Origin: Apostichopus japonicus
Lineage: Eukaryota > Echinodermata > Holothuroidea > Aspidochirotida > Stichopodidae
NCBI RefSeq assembly: GCF_037975245.1
Contig: NC_092583.1
Span: forward strand, 16,700,764-16,764,763
Reading direction: 5' to 3'
DNA: 64,000 nucleotides
A program made the translations under genes and the position numbers. Numbering within the stretch: position 1 is the stretch's first letter; each line of letters starts with the position of its first letter. Under the pieces are notes generated by a model, which saw nothing but the letters and a program-made list of their open reading frames with translations, was not told where the DNA came from and did not search any database. Of the stretch, positions 15,001-30,000 are shown piece by piece.

Positions 15001-18000
15001 AGGAGGTGGATCTTAGAATTAAAACACCAACCTTCTGGTTTAAAGTGACCATATTCTCTCAGGAAGTCTGAGAACATGATTTAGATGTTGAGTGGCCCTC
15101 TCATGTTGACATCTGGAGGTAGTATCTACAGTGACTGTTTGTAGGAAGTGGTTAAATTTTGAGGGCATATCTGTCTTTGGTGGTGCTATGTTTTAAGGGT
15201 GATGGTCAAATGCACACATTTCTGCAATATACATCTTCAAGACAAGCAATTTGTTCAACTTAAAATTATCTAAGGCCTTTTAAACAGCCTTGTGGAATAG
15301 TTCCAGGGACACTTGTTATGATCTGGGGACAGTATATGAAAAACCTGGGATGCTTTTAATATAGAGCCAGAACATGAAATCTGGGTTTGTCCCTAGAAAT
15401 TGAGGATGTGTGTTCACCTCATTCTGGTAACATGAAGTTGTAGGTAATTAGTCACTACTTAAGAGAGTTATGTAACATGATAAATAGCAGTACATTAGAA
15501 TTAAAAGCATTGAAGACTCGCCCCAAACCATGTGCCGCCCTCTGAAAAAGTTAACTTTCCGTTGCTTGCAAGTGAAGTTTTTTTCTTGTCGCTACAAAAT
15601 GCAGACAGTAATGAAACATGATACCTTGTTATCTTTTATCTGGACCTGGGATGTCCATCGCTGCTGTGTTGTGGGTATTGACCGTAGCTTTATGTACTGA
15701 CTGTACACTAGTGTCTAATTACCAAGCGTAGCAAGATGTGTGTGTATTTTCTGGGATCGATGGTGGTGTTTAACACTTCTGTTGCACCTCATTCGAAACT
15801 AAGATTACCAGCATCAGACATTTCTTTGTGCGCGAGTCTTCACTCCCTTCAACACTTTGCCCTGCTTGCTTACCATGTGTGTGCACACAACCAACAACTT
15901 CCCAAAGCTACCAGCAGACTTTTCGTGAGTCTGTATTCATATTGTAGCATATATAATGCGTATGATTGCTTGTACTTGTACTCAACCTCATGGATCTTAA
16001 CTCTTACTCGAGGCATTGTGGATATGCAGAATATAGGCCTACACTATTGCCAATTTTGGATTTGCTCGATAGATACTAATGTCGTTTTGGATATGCAGAA
16101 TAGATGATATAGCCATTTTGGATATGTGCAATAGATACTATAGTCATTTTGGATATGCAGAATAGATACTATTGTCATTTTGGATATGTCAAATAGATAC
16201 TATTGGCATTTTGGATATGCCGAAAAGATACTATAGTTATTTTGGATATGTGCAATAGATGCTATTTTCACATCATTTTGGATATGCTGAATAGATGCTA
16301 TATAGTCATTTTGGATATGCGGAATAGATGCTATTGCCATTTTGGATATGCTGAATAGATAGCCTACTATAGTCATTTTGGATATGCTGAATAGATACTA
16401 TAGTCCGGTTGGATATACGAAATATATACTGAAGTCATTTTGAATATGTGGAATATATACTATTGTCATCACTTCATACTATAGTACTCACACTTAGAGC
16501 ATAGTACTCATACTCAGCATACTCATACCAAGAGCAACTAATTGTACTCCTACTCCTGACTATAAGATCCATTTATGCAATTGGTGGTTTGTATTGTGAC
16601 TATGTTGATCAGGGTTTATCAAGGTGATTACAAGTGATACCATCCTAAAGGACAATGAATTCTAACAAATACTGACAGCTTTATATCAACATTATGTATG
16701 GGCAATTACCAGCCACTGAATACAGGGTTTGTCAGCTCGCTTTCAGGAGTGGAGATGTTATTCGTTTAAGCATGAAAATAGCAGCTAAAGGAACCAAACT
16801 AGCAGAAGACCACAGCAAAAAGGTTTGCGTTGGGGAATACTAAAGCACTTTGTTGAACCATAAATCCAATTTGTAGTGTTAATGCTAATGAGACCATGCA
16901 ATTGGAATTCCCTTCATTAGTCTAGGATTGGGGTGACCAGGGATCAGTGGTGACCTGTCAATTTGGTTGGTGAGTGTCACTTTCATAACTTAACACAGTT
17001 ATCGAGGTTATATAAACCTCAACCTTTTTTTGATGGGGATGATCAATGGGGAGGGGGAAGAAAAGTTGGAGGCTTCAAAATAAATTTTCTTGTTATCTTA
17101 ATTTAACATCGATTGCAGGGTCTGATCCATTAATGTAAACATGCTTAAAAGAAACTTGCGCTTATGAAGATAATTATCTTTCATTCTGTCACGCCCTCTC
17201 TAAATCAACAAACGGATATTATTTATTATTCGTCTGTCTTTATCTTTCTTCGTACACGGTGCTGTCCTCAAGATATTGTAGAGCACTTCCTGGAGAGGAT
17301 TTTGTATATGATGTAGTTTCCTATCTGTAAGAAACACATTAGCTAATGCAATTGTCAGAGGATTTACCTATATAGAAGTATAATCCAAATGTGAAACATA
17401 TGTATACTTAAGAAGCACCCTAAAGTTGGAACCATTCCAATGATGTAATTTGATCAACATTAAAGGGCAATAAAATACTTTCCCTTTGACATGAATAATA
17501 CTTAGAAGTTTTAAGCTGTTGTGGTTTGACATGTTTGTTTCTTTAGAGCAACTATTCTGGGGTGTTACTATGCCAGTAAAATATGTCTCCAAGGAATTAA
17601 TTCTAGGAAAGCAAAAAGCAAATATCAGCTATATAGTGAGAAGCTATGTGAATTGAAACTTTGATATTAGTTACAGTCATTTTATGATTGAGTAAAGTTC
17701 CTGCTTTTGTTATCAATGCAATTGCTCACTTAATATCACTGGAAGACATCGTTGGTGATTCTTGCTTACGTAGGCAACCATGGGAAGGCTATCAACTGAT
17801 ATTTCATTTTTGGAGATGATGTCTTATATTAATAAAGTGCATGTGAGAAAGTTGATGGCTCATTTCAAAAATTTATAGACATGCCTGGAGAATGTGTCAT
17901 GCTCATTAACAAGAGGGCTCTTCAAAGGGTAGATTGACAAGATTTAATATCTTACTAAGAAATGATTCTTATGTCTCAACCAGTTATTTATCTCCTTTTT

Positions 18001-21000
18001 GGTATGTTTTTGTTTTAAGAGCAAATGTGTTTAAGCACATAACTGAGTACAGGACAAAGAGAGAATTATAAAATTAAAACTGAAAAGTATAAATAAATAA
18101 AAATAGTCAAGTGAAGTCAGTGATGATGGTTTGCATAAAAAAAATTGGAAAAGTGTTCAAGTTTGAGTAAATATGTCATGAATATTCAACAGACAAATAA
18201 AGTTTGCTACCTAATTGGGACATTTTCTTATAAACTGTACTTTCATGTCATGAATGCTTTAAAGCACTTGAACTGATAGTATGAGCAGTATGAATATTCA
18301 GTCTGTATCAGCAATTGCTAAGAATTGTTCATACTATCAGTACGAATGCTTTGAGGGTTAAAGCATTGTATGAGAATACGTCATCTATGAGCGTTATTAG
18401 TTAGCATTGGGAAAGTGTCCCAAACTGTCTTGAGTGAATATTTAGTAAATTCTACAAATTAAATATTACAAAGTATCTTCTATGAAGTTTATAGTTCATC
18501 TGTATTGCACTAAACATGAATTATGGTGGACTATATGACTTGATCAAAGCTTCCAAAAGGATTGAGTTTTCAAGGAAAAGAGTTGTACCGGATGACTAAA
18601 GATGTAAGGAACCTTGAAATCTAAAAGTTCTTGGGGGAAGGGGGAACTTTCACAATTAAACATGCTCTTGGACTTCGGATGTAATTGCTGTGCTTTTATG
18701 TTATGTAACCATGCAATTTTGTGTCATTGGACATTTCAGTGTACTTGGGATTGTTTATAAACTTGAGCCCGACTGAAATTAGTTCATATTTGCAGTTCAA
18801 TTATTAACTGTGTGATTGCAGCTTACTGGGAACAATGGAATACGAATGGTTGCTTACAGTTTTGTTTTACCATGAATCGTTCATTCTTAACCTTGTTACC
18901 ATAGAAATGCTCATGACAGCTTGCCAAAATATCAAGAATAATTTATTCCATTGTAGGTAACACACAGGGCTAATCTACCAGTTCCCCTCAAATAATGTTT
19001 GTGATGACCAACACAATTACAACATCAAACAGCCCTTATGAATTAAAGGAATGTTTCCTGTGCAGGCTTTTGTGTTCTGAATTCATATTCATTATGTCAC
19101 GGAACTACAAACCCGATTCTCATTTCACTAGTTTATAACTTTATTCAATTATTCTACCAACTGTCCTTGCGACATTCAGTTCACCACTTACTTTGCTCTC
19201 TAATATTAGTCTGTTAGTAAAGGGACCCTTAAAAGAAACAAATTTGCAAAGGTTCTTACTGTTAGTCAAAATGTGCCTATGAAGGCTGCGAAAGGTAAAA
19301 CTATTTCAACATCGTAAAGGGATAAAATAAAACAAATAAAAAATATCATTTTTCGTGTAGCAAATTACGGGTTAATACACTGCTTCACGTGAAAGCTAGT
19401 TTTTAATATACTGAGGTACAGTAGGGAGTAGGGCTTTTGGTAATCATGTAAATTATAAAATATCATCTTGTATAATGATAGCTTCTAGGGATATTGTAGT
19501 CTGGAATGCTTGTGTGATTTGATGTTAATGTAATTCACAGCAATACAGTGAATAATAATAATGAGATATATCCCACAATCCTGTGATGCAGTTAAGGCAT
19601 AATTTGTCAGAGATTTAATAGCTAATCTCTTCTGAGTGAATCTAAGGTGATCTAACTTCCAAGGGACAGCCTATTTCTAGCTGCAAATTATTTTAGTCCC
19701 TTTGCATTGCATTCGAATCATTCCTCCGAATGACAGATCTTTTAGTTTTCTTATGTATAAATCGATCTATGAACTCTATCTGAGGTTATTAGGTCACACT
19801 TAATCACTTATCTAATTGGCTGGGTCAACATTTATTGCCTGCCAAAGATTATCAGTCATCAATTTATTTTCCTGAGTTTAGCTCTGAAGAATCTATGGGT
19901 GTAGACTGAGCTACTGTAGTACACAGCTTACGTACATTATTCATAACTACATGAGATGTATGTATGTGTGTATGTATGTATATATATTAGATCCTCCTGC
20001 AAGCAGGAACTCGCGAAGAAGCCTAATTGGCTTATCAAAGCCGCAAGCTGACCGAAGTCAGTCTCTCACATTCATATTTAACGTCCATGATTATGAATTG
20101 TTAATTGTCAACAACTCTGTAACTGGACGACATACATTAATCTGGGAGTGACTCGAACTGGGGACCTTATGATTGAAAGGCACCGGTGTTAACCACTGAG
20201 CTAACACTCCACAAGATAGAGATAGATTCTGCGACATGAGGTGTGGATAGTATTTCTGACAAATGGGTTGAAAACTTTCTTTTTAGTTAAGTTTTAGTTT
20301 ATTAAAGCAAAAGCCTAACTGTTATGACTGTTACTTGCACATTGACTTGTGTGTAATGTTCTTACAGATAATAATAAGATGTACAGATAATAATTTAAAT
20401 GTAACTGGAATGTATGCTTGATGGATACAGTCAGGAGATTTTGCTACCCTAGTAAAATCTCTCTGCCAGTATCCAGGATTTTTTAAGCGTAAAAGCTGCT
20501 GCTAAGGGGTACAAAAAGGACTAAACTAAATGAACTGTTGGGGGGTAATGGTCTGTGTAGTTTTGTTCTTCCTTATCGATGACAAAAATCTTCAGATTGG
20601 ATGATGATTACGATCCATGATTTCATATTCCCAGATAAATAGTTCTGTGTGGGTGGGCTGAGACTCTCAAAAGGATTCCATAGGTGTAATGTAAATTAGT
20701 TGATGAATGAACTAGCAGATTATGAGTGGAGTCTGTTGGAGAATGTTTATAATATTCAAGTTGACTGTTCCCTGTAATCTTATTGGTTGTAAATCTTGTT
20801 AGCCAACTCCTCTGAATACAATCGATTTTAAACTGTCAATGGCGGGTTCAAGTTCAAGATGCAAAAGTGCAATTAGATTCCTTCATTACAGAGAGAAACA
20901 TAGTTCATGTCTAAGCCAAACATGATGTCATTCGTAGACGGTGATAAAAAGATGAAAGTGCATTTAGTTTCCAGGTACTAGTTGAGAATATATACTGAGC

Positions 21001-24000
21001 ACTATTATACAAATTATGACTCCTTAATTCAGGCGGGTAGCGAGGAATTTGCCAAGGGAGGGGCGAAACTGTTGGCAAACTATCAGAGCCGTAGATACGG
21101 CATTGCAAACTTTCTAAGCATAGCGCCACCATGAGTTGGCGCAAAGCGTAACTCAAGAAAATTTTGGCTAAAAATGCCTCCCAGAACGCTGGGAATGGCA
21201 CTTCCCAGGCCTTGTAAGTTGCATTTTAGCATTTTCTCTTTTGAAATTACTAGCGATATCATAAAAACATACATAAAATATGCTCAAGGGGGAAGGGCGG
21301 CTGCCCCCTTTGCCCCCTTTGCTACGCACCTGCCTTTATTGTTCCAAGCCCCTCCCTTCCCCGACTCTCTTCCTTATTTCACTTAAAACCATCTTTCTGC
21401 TCCTATGAGGACCTCTATAACGAAAGTAAAATGAAGACGGGGTCTTTACATCTATCGTTATGTGGCTTCTCCGTTGCCTAAGATATATTTTACTTCTTTA
21501 ATACTTTGATCATGTCTCACCCCTGGATAAATTTCTCTATCCAGGTCAGGTGGACAAAGCAATTTGCTGACTTAATTACTGAGCACCATTTGGCCTGAGC
21601 TACAAGTCCCTCCTGATTAAGACTGTAATGACCGCTGTAAAATGACAATTGGTTAGACCAGAGCTCACACCAAATGGATGAAAAACTGTCAGGGGTGTTA
21701 GTGGGCCTCTTGTGATTTTAATAGTGTTTTCTTGTTTATTATGTTGCCATGGTTACTCCAAGCAGTGCAACCATTTAAGATTTCAATAATTAATGCTGAT
21801 GGAATCGCCAATTTTTGTCACACAACTTGCAAGGAATATTGAAATACACTCCTTACACCTCTTCCATCCCCTATATCCTGACACCCCCAGTCCCAACCAT
21901 GCCCCCCCCAACTTTGAAGCACTAGTAGTTCAACAATTACATGTCATCTTGTTGTATGAAAGGTTTAATATGCACTTCAGAAAGCTTTTACCACCAAAAG
22001 AACTGTAATCTGTACTTTTAATACGTTGGACCTGTGTAGCTATATACGTTTGACATTTAAAAGGTCTGATCTAGAAAACCATCTATGGTAGTGATCTTTC
22101 TCTGTAACCGCAAATTATATTAGTCAGCAAGATACGATATAAGTTGGCGTGGGAGTTGCTAGCAGTACCGGGAACATTTGATTATGTGCTTAATGAGTTC
22201 AGCTGTCAGACTGTGTTGAAGTTAGAGGATCATACAGCCTTGGCTTCTCATTTGGGTGTCAGGGATTATCAGCAGCTACATTTATTTCTACCATCTAACG
22301 AAGGGATTGGGAAGCTGCTTTGGTAATTACTGGCATGCTTTACAGCTGCTGTTTGTTATATTTCACCTCACTACGACATTTGTATCTGAAAGAGGACTAA
22401 GAGTTTTTGAGGTTTGCTTTACTCCTGTAGGTGTAAGTCAGTGACCCAGCAATAGTTTTGGAAGAACTCCTTTATCAACCAAAATAGTCACAATTAAATG
22501 ATATTGGAATAAATGTTTAATGGTATAACCCATTTAATTAGGTCATGGAATCAGAGAAACGTTATGCAGCAGACAAACCTAATTGTACCAGTTCAGATTG
22601 GCCTCAGTCATCGAGCAGACCATATAATCTTTTGTATCATCATGTGCATGATGTCACTTACACTGAGTGAACAGACAGAGATTACTGGGAGGATTAAGCA
22701 ATTGATAAGCTCAGCTTAACATTGTCAAAGAGATCACTGCTTAGTCACTTACATGCTACTGTTTGGTGTCATTGCTTAAAGCATGACGAGACATACAACT
22801 TGAGTGTTTGTTGGTGTGATGGAGGGGTGCATGGTTGGGGAAGTGGAGGGGAAGGGTAGAAAAAACATAAAGGATAAAAAGAATCATGAAATGACATGGG
22901 TGCATTTACGTTCATGTGTGTTATGCATGCATGAGGGGCAGTGGGAGTGTGAAGAGAGCGAATGGATAGGAGATGATTTAATTTCTTTGGATTTTTTTCA
23001 AAGTATTTACTAGTACTTGTATGTTTTAAGTTAACCATTGATAGAAGTCGATTTGGCTGTAAAAAGACAGCTGGTTCCAAATATATACAGCCATGTGTTA
23101 AACATCAGACTCAATTAACATTAGCACACCTAGTATGTATGTTATGAAATACTAATTTCTTGTCACACCTGCCTGTAGGAACTGTTATGGTAGCTTCATA
23201 ATTAGTTGTTAGTCATTTAACAACAACTTTTCATATGACTGCATAACTCATGTTTTTCACACTGTGATGTGTTGATGACTTGAATGAAAAGGTTCATGAT
23301 TGGAAAAGTGGTAGACTCTTTCTCAAGGTTTTAAAAGTAATTATAACAATTGAACATCCAATAGAGCATGAAATCATCAGTTTATGGAAACATTCTCAAT
23401 CTATTATCCCTGTGTCTCCAATTCCCATCCTCCTTGAGGGTTTATTGGCAGAGTGACAGTATATAGCCCACGATTAAGCTTAAACTTACAATGAACTCAT
23501 ACATCTGGCCAGCCTCTTTCATAAACATAGTTGACAACTTTCATATGATTTAAGTATTGGAAAGATCTTGGTTAAATAAGGTTCAGTGTTTAGTAGTACC
23601 ATCTATTGACCTCAAAACTTGCTGCTGTTTAAGCCCCCTCTAATTTCCCCTTCCCCAAAAGAGATACTGCCCAGATGGCAATGAAACTGTCATGTTTGAA
23701 AATAATTGTTCCCTCTGTAAATCCATCTCAAAGGTTTCTTCCAATGCCAGTACCCATTATTTGCCTTGTAAATCCTTTTGAGCTTTTGGTTTTACATCAG
23801 CTGGATTTGTCTCTTTCAATGATCAGGGATTATTAATTATCACAATATGTATATTTATATATAATTATCACCATATATATCTTTCATATTCTGTATGCCT
23901 CCCTGCTGGGTCAAGAATATAACCTGATTTTCTTGTTAGTTCCTTCAACTTCATTCTGGTTTGGTCATCAGTAAATTGATGACCTATTAGTATACATGTC

Positions 24001-27000
24001 TCAGTTTCCACAGAGGTCATTTTATCCTCTGACCACACCATTGGACTTCATCTCTTGATATTTTCAAACTTGACCAATGTTAATTAAAGTTAATTAGTTT
24101 TGTGTTTAAAATATTCTAATTAAGGCTATTATATATGAAATTTTTCAATAAAATAAGAGGGAAGAAAAGAGAACCTCTGTTTTCTCTCCTTTCTTGGATT
24201 ATATAATAAATAATTGGTTCTATCTAAAAGTAGAATCTGTTATCCTTTATGTTGAGATCCATAGTTGAGGTATCAAGTGTTTTGTATGGCTATACTGCAC
24301 TGAAAGTTTGAAACAAGTTAGTAAGGGATAATCTTAAGAGTATTAAACTTTATTTACCTTTTTTAAGTATAGCTTGGGTACAAAAGTGTGGAGAGGTGTC
24401 ATACATTAGAGTGGTTATGAATAATGTCCATCTCCTGTTGATCTCTGTGTCTTTTTGACAATGCAGCATTCAATTGAAAAGTTTGCAGTGCATCTCTGGT
24501 CATCTACTTGCCCCCCTAGGAAATCTTTTTCTGGATTGTTTACATATACCGCAGATAAGTCAAAAAGTATCCTAACGGCCATCTGCGAGTTATCACAGCT
24601 AAGATCACCCTGGTACAAAGTGACGGAGGCGAGCCATTTTGCAAATTCTTGACATGACTCAGATATAACTACCTCTGTGGAAAGTGTTCCCAGCCCAGCA
24701 TTATGCTCGGCAGTCAGATGTCTTGATAAACTTACAACCCTACAAGCAATTAAGAGCTGTCAGATATTAAATCAAGTTGTCTTTTGCTTTTGGCAGGGAG
24801 CGATATACATTGAAGCAGTGCTTGGAACATCCCTGGTTGAAGGTAAGTTTTATTTAATTTTATCAATAACATTTTCCTCAATTTTTGTCTTCTTTTTGAA
24901 ACTAAGTTTATCTTTCCTCCTCATTTTGATCTGCAGTTTGAACTGTGATCATTCCCTAACCGCTCTTGGTCATTGATATTTCTGTTGAATTTAGTCTCAG
25001 CATGCATTAATGGAGGTATATTAAGAATGCTGTCATACCGAGGATAACTTTCAGTTAGTGACACCAAGCTGTCGAACAATTGTATATAGAAGAAATTCTC
25101 GCCTCTCTAGTGACGACGCTCAAGTCTGTATTTTAGGGTAGCGTTTTATTGATGACATAGCCTTCATTTTACAGGATTGACTGCGAATCTGAACCAATCA
25201 GTTGGCACCATGATTCATTAGTAAATCCCATTAATTAGGTTGTCACATGAATAGCTCAAAACAAAGTTACTTCAATTTCAATGCTAATGTAGTCATTTAG
25301 TAATAACAACCAATAATTAAAAACCATACATGTAGCAAACTTGATCACAGCCGCTTTTAAAGTTTGGAGTAGTGTTTCTCCATCGTCATTAAGTGAAATG
25401 AAATAAGAAAATAAAAGTGCAAAATCACTACAATTTACAGCTTTTAACAAGTTGTGACCTGGCTGTTCTTGGGTTTTAGCTACTTTAATTCCTTGAATAA
25501 GAGAAACAAGATCCTTTGGAGCTGATACGATAAAAATCCAATCCATGTTTGACTGCAGTTTCTGATTATCAATCTTGACGCATGAGCTTCTTCAAAGAAT
25601 TTACTTTTGTTTTTATGAACTTGTTATCCTGTATAGGCAACAGTTGCTTTGCCGAATGTCTGATTTTGATGTGTAACAGATCAGTTTGATAGGCAAGCAG
25701 CAAAAATGGATTTTGGTGTAAATTATATTTCAGAGAATAAGAATATGGTGAGAGGAAAACATGAAAAAACGTCCGTGTTACAACCCCAAATGAGCAACTT
25801 CAAAGTAGGAGTCACAACTCTAAATTGGAATTAAGTTTCACCTATGCCTATTATCTAGAACTTTACCAAACATTATGGAAAGGTTGTGCTGTTGAGCTGA
25901 TAGTCAGTAATTAGCAAAGGATTAGTCTCATGGGAACCTTGATCGCTCAATGCATCTGTTATCAACACCTCATGCTATGTAGTAGCCTAAATGGAATGTT
26001 ACCTAATTGATTTCAACTCGTCACATTAAAATAAACTGTCTTTGATTAAACAGTTGACAGAGATCATCCAAATGATTAAGTTCTTAACATTTTAATGCCC
26101 CACTATCTTCTGTCTTTGTTTCTTTACTATCTTTGAATGCAAATATATGCCTGTTTTGATGCTTTTGTGTCAATTATCAGAATGTCTTATGACGTAATAA
26201 ATTGTCGTTATGAAAGAAGATGTTTCTTTGAGCGAGCTACTCCCTTCCACATCCTCCAACACCCTCTCCTACATGCTTACAGTATAACTTATTTGTCATA
26301 TTTAGTCTAGTTTGAAAACTTTTTAGTGTAATAATTTACATTAATAGTTATAAGCCAGTTTGTAGGGATACATGATCGGCAATTTGATTCAATAGGTTAA
26401 TTATGCAAATTTCTTATTGATTTATTGCAATGAATTTCTTATTGTTTTGCTTCTTGCTATGGCCAACAGTTTGATGAGCGTCGTGATCGGGGTGAAGCCA
26501 AGATCAGTACTGAGAGGTTGAAGAATTTCAACTCGAGAAGAAAGTGGAGGGTATGTTGTCATGTTGTTAATGATGGAGTATCTTTGTATTGTACACCTGT
26601 TTGTGTTTGAAAGATAATGTCTCCCCCTGTGCAATAAGTGCTTGTTCAAGGACCCTAAGACAGGTTTGAGATTGAGGGAAACAATGGGGAAACAATCATA
26701 TCAAAACATTCACTGGTGTTGAAATAGCCACTACCATTTCTCTGATGTGCCTGATTATTGGAGGGCCCATGGACCCTGACTCTGCTGAGCTTGAATAAAG
26801 GTCTGGTAATTTGTTGTATTAATTAATTAATTAATTAAGCTTTGGCTTCAAAGCCCTTCCACCGTTTTTCTTATCGATTGTTATATGTCTTTTCATTGTA
26901 AACATTGTAAGATATGCATGAAAATGGAAAAAATATATCAAATCAAAATCAAATGTTACAGTTATTGTACCTGGTAAAATAATTACCAGTTCACTGACTT

Positions 27001-30000
27001 TAGTTGGCATAATTAAGAAAAGAAACCCTTTGTAACATTCAGATAACAAAGTGATATCACATGTGATACTTGAGTCGATTCTAGTGCGGGGAAGTCTGAT
27101 ACATGTGCTTGTAGTAATGACGTGCAACTTATTGCATTCAACAGCAAGATTGTGGTTATCTTGTTAGGATCATGTCTCAAAGCTAGTGTCATTCAACAGC
27201 TTTAACCAGAGCTCAAGTTTGACTGAATGTAGTGCTGGTTTGCATGTAAAAGAAATCCATAGGGTTCTTCCTGCAACAGAAATCCATAAAAATGGTTTCC
27301 CACATTCAAATTGTTCTTTCATACTCCAGAGATGAGGTAAAGAAAGAGGTAAGAATGTTAATACGGTTGCAATCTCTGATGAAGTGAAATAGCCGTACAG
27401 TTATGTGTAGATGGTGTAGTAATCCAATCTCTCAGTATAAATCATCTACTTCAGTCATGCTCACTAGGTTTACAACTATCACATTAAAATTACAATGACT
27501 CATCTAGGTTTGGAACAACTGCTTGTTGTTGACTTTATGATTGGGTCATTTATTTGAAAAAAGAACTAACCAAATAAAAAAATATAAAACTAATTGTGAT
27601 GTGTGAATTTTTTTAACTGCCTTTATTCAGAAATTTAGACTATAGGCATTTGTTGATTCATGAGGATAAACAAATGACTGTATTTAAAACTTTTATTTGT
27701 TTGAGATGGTTATGTGACTCATAGCTTCCAAACCTTTTATTAGGGAATCTTGTGAAACCCTTAAACATGTTTTAGCCTAGTCATTACTTCCAATTTTTTG
27801 TTTGGATTTTTGTTTGTTTTCTGCTTCTTTAAAACTTTCTTGCCCTACTGATCAAACTTTCATAAAGTGAATAGTTCTCGGTTACATGATTTACATAACA
27901 TAACAAAACTGCTGAGCCAACAGGGAAACATGTTGATAGTACTCCAGTACTTATTGTGAGACTTGACTCTTTAGGCTAAATGACTTCCAGTGATAATTCT
28001 CGTACTTAATATCATCACAGTATTGACCAAATCAACACTAACAGAAAAAATCAAGAACAGTTTGTGTAACTTGAATAATAAGAGAGTAAATTGATGAGTT
28101 TAAAAGTCTGTTGTTTTAATTGACAGATATTTGCCCAAAACATTTTACATAACACATACTATACTCTCCTTTGCATAACAAAACTAGAGTGAACCCTTAT
28201 GGACTCAATTATCATATTGTAAAAGGTTACCTGAATTCTTTCAAAGAAGTAAATGTGTTTAGCATCTGTTATCTCCAACAGCTAGATGATGTAGAAGCCA
28301 TAGTGACCTTGCCTATAGCTGTTCTTTTAGGTCCCTGGATTCAATCCAGATTCCAAACATATTGTATCATGTGTGTATACAAACTTTTGAACTTCTCAAC
28401 TTAAATAGCTCTACAACTTAGCTGTAGGAGGGAGCCAGCCATCAGAGGATGAGATACAAACTTTGTCTTCACCAACTAATGTTCAAATACAAAATGCTTT
28501 TCAGCCTTTATAGTGTTAGTTCAGAATGGTTCAGGACATGTGGTGTGTACATGTGCATGTGTGTGTGACGGGGGGGGGGGGGGGTTAGTGAAGCTGGGAA
28601 GACCCCTATTCATTTTCACAACATGGATTTTCCCTACCACTGAACACTCACCACCCCCACTCCTTAATTTGAAACCTGTGTGGGATCCCTGAGGGATAGT
28701 TTTAAATAAATTTCGTGTAAAAAATGTTTGAATATACATAAATGATCAACATGTATTTTAATTGTTAGACAATTTTTGACCTAACAGATGTGGTATAATT
28801 ATGATGGATATATGTTAAATACAAGAAAATGTGTGAATAACAGTTTTATGAGTTTAAATTCTGCCAAAGGCTGGGAGAGGTTCTCAATTTATTCATGGTT
28901 CTCATCAGATGCAAATAGAGGTACTTTTCACATGCCTAGTGAGCAATAAACATTTCTCAGCATAGGAAGACAGACCCAAAGGTTTTCAACATGAAACTGT
29001 TTGAATTCATGAAGCATTAGCTTTAATGACTTGGGAAGGGTATAGTACTACTAAGTCATTTTCATGTTCTCTGAAGAACCAGCACCTTTTGTAACAGGGA
29101 ATATTTGATCTAGTATCACTTTGCAAAATGCTATGCAAAATTTGCAAATTGCTATATACAAGTGAAGATGTACTGTGTAGACATTTTGGTACAAAGTTCA
29201 CAGCCTTTGAAACTGCTACGCAAAACCTGAACACTAAATCATTCCCTGTTTTATACTGTATACTACAGCTGGTTATCTTTACCACATAAAGTGTCTTCAG
29301 TTACTATCCAGGTCTTCTGACTGGCTGAATAGTTTTTAGAAATGTTAGAGGTTGACATTTCTCAGGGTGTGACCTTTGAAGTTCAAGTATAAATAACAGT
29401 AAATTTATCCATGCAAAGCTGGCTGATTTTGAGACTTGAGACACTAAGGTGGGGGGGGGGAGGGGGCGGTTAAAGGTCACACATATTGGCAGTTTTCTCA
29501 TGAACCACAAATTTTCCCATGTTAAACTTCAAACTACAATCTGTAGATGAACTGGTATCCTACAAATTAGGTCTCCATCTAGAGGCATTAGGCTTTGATT
29601 GTGTGTCTGGCCAGGTTTCAAGTGTAATATAGCACTAAGTGTGATCATTTCTGAATATATTCAAGATCTGTAACAAAGACAGAAGATATATTACACTCAA
29701 ATTAAAGAAGCACTCAATTTAATATATAACCCTTTTACAGTATTAGACATCCATTTTGTTTTGGTGACAGTGGAAAGGTCAACTTTAATTGCCTGTGGTA
29801 TGAAATACAATATGCTGGTGGCAGTGTGTGAGGATAGCCGTTCTAGAGTCTTGACAATATTTGGATCTGTTCTTGCACACTTTGATGTAGTAATTGTACT
29901 TATTGATATTTCTAACAGTGCAGTCTTACATTCAATCATCACAAACTTGTAAATAAAAAGATGACAAGGAAACAAAAGTCTTCAGAGTTTTGAGAATGTT

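Larger units (their letters stand above)
12181..24796 (+). other. 12.6 kb SPEG intron
   Basis: The longest intron. It contains SINE copies (12338-12442, 19950-20210), a block flanked by ~77 bp direct repeats (12607-15032), a dispersed repeat (15505-15845), a 31 bp minisatellite (16015-16460), a MITE (21030-21332) and a death-domain-like ORF (22128-22323). No other convincing coding sequence was seen. Confidence 0.65.

Noticed and set aside
12607-15032. LTR retrotransposon
   Set aside because: The direct repeats lack TG...CA ends and an adjacent primer site or polypurine tract, and no gag/pol coding is seen.
15736-16107. 123-codon plus-strand ORF
   Set aside because: Starts in a dispersed repeat and runs into a minisatellite; no domain.
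20149-20210. Functional tRNA gene on the minus strand
   Set aside because: A and B boxes are present, but it continues into a SINE body and simple-repeat tail and does not form a clean cloverleaf.
24415-24652. Overlapping ORFs on both strands near 24.5 kb
   Set aside because: Short, no recognised domain, and no splice phase linking to SPEG; probably chance.
28569-28583. G/C homopolymer tracts (also near 4202, 29452, 34380, 36302, 36990, 49914, 54957, 56967) as regulatory G-quadruplexes
   Set aside because: Long single runs of G or C on either strand look like simple-sequence expansion. No pattern relative to genes was evident.
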